DNA of 64,000 bases, taken from Planctomycetota bacterium (lineage in GTDB: Bacteria; Planctomycetota; Phycisphaerae; UBA1845; UTPLA1). A program made the translations under genes and the position numbers. This document shows, one piece after another, positions 16,945 to 26,793 of this stretch. The stretch lies in contig JACRIM010000050.1 of NCBI GenBank assembly GCA_016235815.1, positions 1 to 64,000 of the forward strand, given 5' to 3'. How positions within the stretch are numbered: position 1 is the stretch's first letter; each line of letters starts with the position of its first letter. A model generated the notes under the pieces. It worked only from the letters and a program-made list of their open reading frames with translations, was not told the origin of the DNA and did no database searches.

Positions 16945-17592
16945 ATGGATATGCGAAAGCGATTTGGAATTGCCGGTCTGCTTCTGGCGATGGTTTTGGC
17001 CACGGTTCCCGTGCGAGCGTCGGACCCACCCGTTGGTCACGCGACGAGTGACCATGCGGCTGCAGCCGGGCATGATGAGCATGGTGGTGACAAACCGGCA
17101 TTGCTTCAATGGGATATCGGCACGGCCGTTTGGTCGATTGTCGTCTTCGCCGTGCTGCTGGTGATTCTCCGAATCGCCGCGTGGAAGCCGATTTTGGCGG
17201 GCCTTCAGCAACGCGAGAAGTTCATCATTGACTCCATCGCTGAGGCCAAGCGTGGCCGTGAGCAGGCGGAAAAACTGCTCGCCGACTATTCCGCGAAAAT
17301 CGAAAAGGCGCGGCTTGATGCGACGGCCATCGTGGAAGAGGGCCGGCGCGATGCTGAAGCCCTTCGGCGGAAGATTCAGGAAGACACGAATCACGAGGTT
17401 CAGGAGATGCTGGCCCGTGCCCGTCGCGACATCAAGATCGCCCAGGATGCCGCGGTGAAAGAGCTTTCCGACCGAACCCTCGATCTCGCCGCGTCGGTCG
17501 CCTCCAAAATCATCCGAAAGCAGACGACGCCCGCCGACCATCGAACCCTGTTGGACGAATCAATCGCCGAACTTGGCCGGATGAACAACTAG
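16945..17592 (+). CDS. atpF: ATP synthase F0 subunit b
   Basis: Subunit b is the peripheral stalk linking F0 to F1. The 215-residue protein is longer than the usual 160 because it begins with a signal-peptide-like segment (MRKRFGIAGLLLAMVLATVPVRA) and a His/Ala-rich linker (ATSDHAAAAGHDEHGG) before the membrane helix (TAVWSIVVFAVLLVILRIAAWKPI). The rest is a long charged coiled coil (REKFIIDSIAEAKRGREQAEKL onward). ATG 16951 is an alternative start. A processed N-terminus is inferred, not shown. Confidence 0.94.
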   Translation: MDMRKRFGIAGLLLAMVLATVPVRASDPPVGHATSDHAAAAGHDEHGGDKPALLQWDIGTAVWSIVVFAVLLVILRIAAWKPILAGLQQREKFIIDSIAEAKRGREQAEKLLADYSAKIEKARLDATAIVEEGRRDAEALRRKIQEDTNHEVQEMLARARRDIKIAQDAAVKELSDRTLDLAASVASKIIRKQTTPADHRTLLDESIAELGRMNN

Positions 17593-17617
17593 GACCGCAT
17601 CGAGAACGGATTACGAC

Positions 17618-18220
17618 ATGGCTTCGGATTACGAACTGTTCAGCGCTGCCGCCTCAATCTATGCGGAGAGCATCCTCGATCTCGCCACCAAGGCGGGACA
17701 GGATGCCGCCGTTGCCGAGGAGCTGGCGTCGCTCGCCGATTTGTGGACGCGCGAGCCGGCGTTCGCCGCGATGATGAGTTCGGCGGCGATTGACGACGAC
17801 GCACGACGGGAAAGCCTGAAGCGCATCTTCACAGGCAAACTCAGCCCGCTGACACTGAATCTCCTGCTCGTGCTGAACGACAAGCGACGGGCGATGATTC
17901 TGCCGCACGTGTGCGCCGCGTTCCGACGAAAGCGCGACCTCTTACTGGAACGAACGGTGGTCACCGTGCTGTCGGCCGCACCACTTGACGACGGGCAGCG
18001 CGCCAAGGTCTCGGCCGAAGTGAAACGCATGACCGGCCGAGCGGCCGAACTGGAAGAGCGCGTGGACCCGACCATTCTGGCCGGTCTGTCGATTCAGATC
18101 GGCGACCGTGTATACGACTTTTCAGCGCGCCGGCGCATTCGCGAGATCCGGCGAAGCCTTGCGGAATCCATGCAGCGATTCCTTATCAGCAGCTCGACAC
18201 GATTTGTGACGGAAGGATAA
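17618..18220 (+). CDS. atpH: ATP synthase F1 subunit delta
   Basis: The 200-residue, mostly helical protein follows atpF by 25 bases and precedes atpA by 7, the standard place of delta. The N-terminal helical bundle begins [24 protein letters not shown], and the conserved C-terminal block reads [37 protein letters not shown]. Delta joins the stalk to the top of the alpha3beta3 head. Confidence 0.93.
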   Translation: MASDYELFSAAASIYAESILDLATKAGQDAAVAEELASLADLWTREPAFAAMMSSAAIDDDARRESLKRIFTGKLSPLTLNLLLVLNDKRRAMILPHVCAAFRRKRDLLLERTVVTVLSAAPLDDGQRAKVSAEVKRMTGRAAELEERVDPTILAGLSIQIGDRVYDFSARRRIREIRRSLAESMQRFLISSSTRFVTEG

Positions 18221-18227
18221 GACACTC

Positions 18228-19904
<1,677 letters not shown>

Positions 19905-19961
19905 TCGACTGCGTGAACCATGACCGAACCGCTTCGCATCGCCTGCTTGTGGAGACCATGA

Positions 19962-21539
19962 ATGACGCATGTCTCCGCCGGTTTTCCGCGATGGATGGTC
20001 ACCGCGCTGCTGCTGGCAGTCGCGGTCGCCGTGCATGGACACGTGTCGGCGTCACGTTCACAAACGCTCTTGGAACACGACGAAGCGATCTCGCTCATGG
20101 CGGCGGCGGGCAAGTCGCACCTGGCCCATCAGCTTTATCAGCGCAGCGATTCACCACGCGTGTCCTCGGCCGGCGAATTGCAGCATTTCATGCAATACAC
20201 CGGCACGACGGGATTCTGGGATGTCCTTCGGTCCCTGGCCAACTACGACATTCATCCGCCGTTCTACTTTCTGCTGCTGCAGGGCGCCGAGCGGTTGGGC
20301 ATCACCTCCCACACCCTGCTTCGCTTGTTTGGGCTGATCATCATGAGCGCCGCCGCATGGGTGGGGCATCGCTATGTCTGGCCCGACGCAGCGCCACCGG
20401 CCAGGGCACTGGCGGCGGCGTGGCTGCTTCTCTCGCCGACGTGCATCGAGCTTGCAACTCAATTGCGGCAGTATCCGCTGGTCTGGCTTGGAACCATGCT
20501 GAGTCTCGCCGGGCTTGTTCGCCTCACCAAGGATACGAATCAGCCTGCACCATCCGCGGTATTGATTGGAGCGGGACCGCTTGTCCTCCTGGCATCGCAC
20601 TTCGGCACCGCCGTCTGGATTGTGATACTCGTTTTGTGCGGCGCGTGGATCGTGCGAATCCAATCTTCGAGAATGCGGCAGCCATTCATCGTCGCAGTCG
20701 CGGGGGCGCTCGTGCTCGCCTCGCCGCTTCTCTATTGGTGGTGGAAGTACGCCGGCGATATCGGTGCCGCGCCATCCATTCCGCCGGCGCGATGGTGGAA
20801 CGAAATCCTTCGACCCATGTTCGACAGTCTGGGCCATGCGTGGGCTTCGTGGCCGAATCGATGGGACGATACGGGGCTTGGGCCGGTGGTTGGAATTGGA
20901 ATCGCGGTGATCGCCGGTGTCTTGGCCGTGCGACGACGCGCAACACTCGAGTCCATCCTGGGGTTCGCGATTGTGGCGTGGGTGGCATCGTGGATGGCGC
21001 TTCTGGCCGCCGGGAAGATGCCGGCCCATGCGGTAATGCCGAAGTATTTGGCGCCGCTCATGCTTGGCGTCCTGACGATCATTGTGCGATCGACAGCGCG
21101 TACGCTCGCCCCGCGAATGCGAACCATGGCGTTGACGCTCTTACTTGCAGCCATGCTTTCTCACGGATTTGGCATGCGTCAGGCGTTGGCGCGGCCGAAG
21201 GCCGAACCGCTCATGGACGCTCTGGCGCGATGCGAATGCCTGCTCATCAATGTGCCGAAGCGGGGGTTTGTTCTGCCGCTGGTGGCGCCGATGCATTCGT
21301 CGGCGCGCGTCATCGTGGCGACGCCCGAGCAGGCGCTGCGCGACTGGAGCGCAATGGAAACGCTGCTCCCGACCAACGACGTGTTGGCCGTGGAAGTCAT
21401 GCAGGAGCCCAGCGCCGAAGCGAGGGAGTTGGCGAATCGGTTGAAACGGAAGTACGAGTACGCCGACCGGCTGCGTGATGAGCCGGCCCGCGTGATGACC
21501 TGGTATCGGCGCCCTTCGGGGCCATGGAAGATGCGATAG
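19962..21539 (+). CDS. GT39-like polytopic membrane protein inside the atp operon
   Basis: 525 residues, ATG 19962 with GGAG 8 bases upstream. About 10 membrane helices in the first 400 residues, then a soluble C-terminal domain. Near the N-terminus is LEHDEAISLMAA and, further on, YDIHPPFYFLLL, the acidic pair and HPP motif of the dolichyl/undecaprenyl-phosphate sugar transferase (GT39/ArnT/PMT) fold. It probably moves a sugar from a lipid carrier outside the membrane; donor and acceptor are unknown. It sits between atpA (57 bases) and atpG (4 bases), so it must be co-transcribed with the ATP synthase. A longer frame at 19901-21478 in another phase is a shadow. Confidence 0.8.
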   Translation: MTHVSAGFPRWMVTALLLAVAVAVHGHVSASRSQTLLEHDEAISLMAAAGKSHLAHQLYQRSDSPRVSSAGELQHFMQYTGTTGFWDVLRSLANYDIHPPFYFLLLQGAERLGITSHTLLRLFGLIIMSAAAWVGHRYVWPDAAPPARALAAAWLLLSPTCIELATQLRQYPLVWLGTMLSLAGLVRLTKDTNQPAPSAVLIGAGPLVLLASHFGTAVWIVILVLCGAWIVRIQSSRMRQPFIVAVAGALVLASPLLYWWWKYAGDIGAAPSIPPARWWNEILRPMFDSLGHAWASWPNRWDDTGLGPVVGIGIAVIAGVLAVRRRATLESILGFAIVAWVASWMALLAAGKMPAHAVMPKYLAPLMLGVLTIIVRSTARTLAPRMRTMALTLLLAAMLSHGFGMRQALARPKAEPLMDALARCECLLINVPKRGFVLPLVAPMHSSARVIVATPEQALRDWSAMETLLPTNDVLAVEVMQEPSAEARELANRLKRKYEYADRLRDEPARVMTWYRRPSGPWKMR

Positions 21540-21543
21540 CTGT

Positions 21544-22419
21544 ATGGCAAAGGCAAGACAAATCGTCAAACGCCGCAAGGCGGTGACCAACATCCGCAAG
21601 ATCACGAAGACGATGCAGCTCATCGCCACGGCGCGATTCCAGCAAGCCTTCAACCGCGCGGTGGCCTCCAGACCCTACACCAACAAGATCACGCAACTCG
21701 TCGGCGAATTGTCCGCGGCAACGGCCGGAACGATCGAGCATAAGTTGATGCAACAGAATCCCGCGGCGCCCAAGGATCTGCTCCTCGTGCTGACATCGAA
21801 CCGCGGACTGTGCGGCGGTTACAACGCGGGCATTTTGCGAAAGGCCTCGGCCCATCTGCACGCACACACCGACCGCCCGACAGAATTGCATGTCGTCGGG
21901 AAAAAGGGCAATGCGTACTTCCGATTCATCAAGCGCGTGGTGGACCGCGCCATCACGACAATCGACGACCGCCCGCGATTCGAACAGGTTGAGCCAATCG
22001 CAACGGAATTCATTTCGCGCTACGAGGCCGGCGAGTTCGGCGCGATTTATGTGTGTTATATGAGGTTTATTTCGACCGGCAAGCAGGTTCCCGAGGTCAT
22101 TAAGCTGTTGCCGCTCTCGCAAGACGAAACGTCGAAGAGCGCCGCAACGACAACGACCACGGTTCAATATGATTTTTCGCCGCAGCCGGAACAATTGCTG
22201 ACCGTGCTGCTCCCGCAGACCGTCAAAGTGCGGCTGTATCAGTCCTTTACGGACATGGCGGTCAGCGAACAGGTGGCGCGCATGGTCGCCATGAAGGCCG
22301 CGACGGACTCGGCGGGCGACATGATCAAGAATCTGTCCCGCGCGTTCAACCGCGCCCGACAGAGCCAGATCACGATGGAATTGTTGGATATTGTGGGGTG
22401 TGCGGAAGCATTGAAATAA
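21544..22419 (+). CDS. atpG: ATP synthase F1 subunit gamma
   Basis: 291-residue rotor subunit. Signatures: RRKAVTNIRKITKTMQLIATARFQQA at the N-terminus and AVSEQVARMVAMKAATDSAGDMIKNLSRAFNRARQSQITMELLDIVGCAEAL at the C-terminus, the two ends of the coiled coil. ATG 21544 is 4 bases after the GT39-like stop. The TAA stop (22417-22419) is immediately followed by the GAATAGCG-word repeat that opens the inserted four-helix-bundle cassette. Confidence 0.96.
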   Translation: MAKARQIVKRRKAVTNIRKITKTMQLIATARFQQAFNRAVASRPYTNKITQLVGELSAATAGTIEHKLMQQNPAAPKDLLLVLTSNRGLCGGYNAGILRKASAHLHAHTDRPTELHVVGKKGNAYFRFIKRVVDRAITTIDDRPRFEQVEPIATEFISRYEAGEFGAIYVCYMRFISTGKQVPEVIKLLPLSQDETSKSAATTTTTVQYDFSPQPEQLLTVLLPQTVKVRLYQSFTDMAVSEQVARMVAMKAATDSAGDMIKNLSRAFNRARQSQITMELLDIVGCAEALK

Positions 22420-22420
22420 T

Positions 22421-22448
22421 AGCGAATGTCGAATAGCGAATAGCGAAT
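22421..22448. repeat. left inverted repeat of the four-helix-bundle cassette
   Basis: The stretch from AGCGAATGTC to AGCGAAT repeats the words GAATAGCG/GAATGTCG three times. Its core GAATAGCGAATAGCGAAT (22431-22448) is the inverse of the repeat at 22872-22902. It begins one base after the atpG stop codon. Confidence 0.85.
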
Positions 22449-22462
22449 TTACTGCACATAAC

Positions 22463-22861
22463 GTGGATGCGATTCGAAACAACGATGGTGAGAGTGCGGA
22501 GAAGAAAACTCGAAATCCCCGCAACATTGAAGCAAGGACATTTGAATTCGCGATACGAGTTCTGCGACTCGTAAAGTGTTTACAGAATGATACGGTCGGA
22601 AATGTGGTCGCACGGCAATTGGCCAGGTCAGGAACCAGTGTGGGCGCGAATGTCGAGGAGGCACAAGGATCGCACTCACGTGCAGAGTTTGTCCGGAGAA
22701 TGGGCATTGCCCGATCAGAGGCACGGGAGGCCCATTACTGGCTTCGAATTATTGGCGAAGTAGGATTGGTTAAGCCGTCACGGCTTGTCAAGATCATTAA
22801 AGAGTCCGAGGAGATACTGAAGATTCTGACTGCGATAGTTAAGAACAGCAGAAAAGTGTAG
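22463..22861 (+). CDS. four-helix-bundle protein (S23/TIGR02436 type)
   Basis: The 132-residue helical protein reads FEFAIRVLRLVKCLQNDTVGNVVARQLARSGTSVGANVEEAQGSHSRAEFVRRMGIARSEAREAHYWLRII, which has the signature of the four-helix-bundle family first seen in 23S rRNA intervening sequences and related to the Avd accessory protein of diversity-generating retroelements. The start is GTG 22463; no SD sequence is visible. It lies between atpG and atpD, framed by inverted word repeats, and no reverse transcriptase or rRNA is nearby. The function of the family outside those settings is not established. Confidence 0.85.
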   Translation: MDAIRNNDGESAEKKTRNPRNIEARTFEFAIRVLRLVKCLQNDTVGNVVARQLARSGTSVGANVEEAQGSHSRAEFVRRMGIARSEAREAHYWLRIIGEVGLVKPSRLVKIIKESEEILKILTAIVKNSRKV

Positions 22862-22871
22862 GCCGTCGGCT

Positions 22872-22902
22872 TTCGCTATTCGCTATTCGCTATTCGCTAT
22901 TC
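22872..22902. repeat. right inverted repeat of the four-helix-bundle cassette
   Basis: Four tandem copies of TTCGCTA-words, inverse of the left repeat at 22421-22448. It ends 18 bases before the atpD start, leaving the SD (GGAG) of atpD intact. Confidence 0.85.
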
Positions 22903-22917
22903 TGAACATCGGAGTGA

Positions 22918-24381
<1,464 letters not shown>

Positions 24382-24394
24382 GTGGCCGGCCGTT

Positions 24395-24423
24395 TTGCCA
24401 TTCCGCCAACCGGGTTATATAAT
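24395..24423 (+). promoter_or_regulatory. near-consensus sigma-70 promoter abutting the next start
   Basis: TTGCCA (24395-24400), a 17-base spacer, then TATAAT (24418-24423). The -10 box ends six bases before ATG 24430, which would place the transcription start at or very near the start codon, so the message for the next gene would be leaderless. Confidence 0.65.
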
Positions 24424-24429
24424 TAGGAC

Positions 24430-24666
24430 ATGGTTTCCAAGACCATACGAGAAATGCTGGTCCGGGAGCCGTTCCAGCCGTTTCGCATTCGCGCAAGCAG
24501 CGGACGCGCCTATGACGTGCGCAATCCGGAGTTGGTTGTTGTGATGAAATCGCAGTTTTTCATCGCCGATCACGGATCTGATCATTTTGACATCGTGCCA
24601 TTTCTTCATGTGGCCGGTATTGAGGCGGTCGGAAACGGTCATACCCGGCGATCCAAACGGCGGTAG
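24430..24666 (+). CDS. small conserved-type protein of unknown function
   Basis: The 78-residue protein begins MVSKTIREMLVREPFQPFRIRASSGRAYDVRNPELVVVMKSQFFI. The pattern EPFxPFRIxxxxGxxYxVxxPE is one I associate with small planctomycete proteins of unknown role; it likely forms a compact beta-sheet. It occupies the place where atpC would be expected but has no epsilon features. It has its own strong promoter directly before the ATG and no SD sequence. Confidence 0.65.
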   Translation: MVSKTIREMLVREPFQPFRIRASSGRAYDVRNPELVVVMKSQFFIADHGSDHFDIVPFLHVAGIEAVGNGHTRRSKRR

Positions 24667-24780
24667 CCAATCAGATTTCTTCATGCGCAGGTGAAATACT
24701 CGCGTCCGTCCACCGAATACCATGGGGGAACGCGCCTGATCCGCGCCTGTGACCCCGACTAACCAATCCGGAGCCTTGCC

Positions 24781-25698
24781 ATGGTACGAATCGTTCTCTC
24801 CATCCTTGTGCTGGCCATTGGACAGCAGGCACTTGCCCAGCAGATGGCCGATCCGAACTTCAAGCCGGTGGCCTCCAACCCGGCCTACACGGCCAAGCAC
24901 CCGCGCGTGCTGTTCGACGAGGCTCACTTCAACTTTCACACCGCGTCGGGCCGCTACAAGCCGTTTGCCGACCTGATCACGTCCGACGGGTGCGAGATCA
25001 CGCCGAACAAGAATGAGTTCACGGCAGATTCGCTCAAGGGATTCGACGTGCTCATCATCGCCAACGCACTCGGGGCGGAAAAGATGGGTTCGGCCCGCGC
25101 CGAAGCGCCGGCCTTTACCGAGCAGGAATGCGACGCGGTGCGCGATTGGGTAAAGGGCGGCGGGGCGCTGCTGCTCATCACCGATCACTACCCAACCGGC
25201 TCGGCCGCCGAGGTTCTCGGGCAGCGATTCGACATCGACTTCAGCAAAGGCGCGACGGCGGAATACACCTACACAAGGGAAAAGGGACTCGGCGATCACG
25301 CAATCTTGCGGGGACGAAGCGAGGCCGAACGCGTGAAGAAGGTCGGAACATTTACCGGGCAATCACTGAAAGGCCCAAAAGGCAGCACGGAGTTTCTCAT
25401 TTTGCCGGATGACGCCGAGGAGAAGATTCCTGATCCGGCGAATCCTTACAAGAATAAGCCGCTCTCCCGATCGGCCAAAGGGCGTTGTCAGGCAGTGGCG
25501 TTGAAGTTTGGTAAAGGTCGAATGGTCGTGCTCGGTGAGGCGGCCATGTTATCCGCGCAGGTCGCACCAGACGGCCACGCTTTCGGAATGAATGTGAAGG
25601 GCATCGACAACCAGCAATTCGCATTGAACGTGATTCACTGGCTGACGGGGTTACTGGATGCTTCCAAGCCGAGCGAATCCGCGAAAAAGAAACCGTGA
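24781..25698 (+). CDS. exported DUF4350-like / GATase-fold protein
   Basis: The 305-residue protein has a signal peptide (MVRIVLSILVLAIGQQALAQ). HPRVLFDEAHFNFHTASGRYKPFADLI, GFDVLIIANALG, VRDWVKGGGALLLITDHYPTGSAAEVL and GRMVVLGEAAMLSAQ match the arrangement of the DUF4350/ThuA-like glutamine-amidotransferase fold, in which GGxLLLITDH is a core strand. The usual nucleophile Cys of amidotransferases is not evident, so a binding role is likely. It ends in a Lys/Ser-rich tail and converges on the BtpA-like gene with a 27-base gap. Confidence 0.7.
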   Translation: MVRIVLSILVLAIGQQALAQQMADPNFKPVASNPAYTAKHPRVLFDEAHFNFHTASGRYKPFADLITSDGCEITPNKNEFTADSLKGFDVLIIANALGAEKMGSARAEAPAFTEQECDAVRDWVKGGGALLLITDHYPTGSAAEVLGQRFDIDFSKGATAEYTYTREKGLGDHAILRGRSEAERVKKVGTFTGQSLKGPKGSTEFLILPDDAEEKIPDPANPYKNKPLSRSAKGRCQAVALKFGKGRMVVLGEAAMLSAQVAPDGHAFGMNVKGIDNQQFALNVIHWLTGLLDASKPSESAKKKP

Positions 25699-25725
25699 TC
25701 GCGCCACGCCGCCGACAAGGCTACG

Positions 25726-26553
25726 TCATTTGCTTCTGAGCGCGGAGATGGATCGAACCATCGCCTCCACACGGGCACGGTCCGGCGGGTTGTGCCATTT
25801 GCCATCGACTTTCAGGCAGCTCCCGACGATCACCGCGTGTGCATGGCCAGCAACATCGTTGACATTGGCGGGTGTCACGCCTGAACCCACGAATACAGGA
25901 ATGCCGACTGCCTTGCGCACGGCGGCAACATCGTCGGGCTTCGTCGGCTCGCCTGTCGCGGTACCAGTGACCACGACTCCGTCGGCACCAAAAAACTCGG
26001 CGGCCTTCGCGGTCTCGGCCAGATCGACGTCGGCGGTGATCGCGTGCGCCGAGTGTTTCTTCTTCACGTCGGCGATGACGGCCACATCGGTCGCGCCGAT
26101 CATTCGTCGATAGCGCAGCAGCGGCCCGGCATCCGCCTCCGCCATCAGGCCCTCATCGGCCACGTGCGCGAACACGAAACCCTCGCATCGAACATATTGG
26201 CAACCCGCCGCATGCGCGACGGCCACCGCCTCGCGATTCGCGCCCGCGAGCACCTGAACGCCAAGCGGCAACGATACCGCCGCGCGCACCGCCGCGCAGA
26301 TCGCGGTCATGGCCGAGACGATCTCCGGTCCGACGTGCCGATTCAGGTAGGGCGTATCGTGCATGTTTTCCAGGAGAATCGAATCGACACCGCACTCGCT
26401 GAGAAGGCGTGCTTCGTCCACTGCCTGACGCGCGAGCGCATCCACCAACATGATTGAACGAGGCGTACCGGGAAGTGCGCCGACGTGGACCATCGCGACC
26501 AGCGCCGGCTTGCGCGTCGAATCGAGGAATGAAAGTCCTATCGTAACCGCCAT
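25726..26553 (-). CDS. BtpA/SgcQ family TIM-barrel protein
   Basis: 275 residues from ATG 26553, where GGGAGCA lies upstream; the longer frame to 26742 adds an unlikely 63-residue tail. VHVGALPGTPRS, VDEARLLSECGVDSILLENMHDTPYL and CQYVRCEGFVFAHVADEGLMAEADAGPLLRYRR are BtpA-family signatures, and GADGVVVTGTATGEPT plus IPVFVGSGVTPANV form the phosphate-binding end of a TIM barrel. BtpA was named for a role in photosystem I accumulation; SgcQ is an uncharacterised relative. A nucleoside- or sugar-phosphate substrate is inferred. The neighbours give no pathway. Confidence 0.85.
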   Translation of the reverse strand: MAVTIGLSFLDSTRKPALVAMVHVGALPGTPRSIMLVDALARQAVDEARLLSECGVDSILLENMHDTPYLNRHVGPEIVSAMTAICAAVRAAVSLPLGVQVLAGANREAVAVAHAAGCQYVRCEGFVFAHVADEGLMAEADAGPLLRYRRMIGATDVAVIADVKKKHSAHAITADVDLAETAKAAEFFGADGVVVTGTATGEPTKPDDVAAVRKAVGIPVFVGSGVTPANVNDVAGHAHAVIVGSCLKVDGKWHNPPDRARVEAMVRSISALRSK

Positions 26554-26793
26554 GCAATTGCTCCCGAGGGCAGGTTTTCGTGAGGATACCGGAGCAGTAA
26601 AAAAGGTGCGAGGGTCGCCTCCCCTCTGGAAACGACCCACGCCGCTTCGGGAAGCATCGGCATCCTGCGGGAGCGCATTGGCCGGGCTTTCACTCATTTT
26701 AGGTTGCAAACGTAAAAGAAAGTCATCTCGAATTACACGCAATCACGAACAACCAAATAGAGATACACGGCTGGTGGCTGCCGACAACGTTAA

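Noticed and set aside
24382-24780. possible hidden atpC after atpD
   Set aside because: No frame shows the epsilon beta-sandwich/helical hairpin pattern; the small gene there has a different sequence type.
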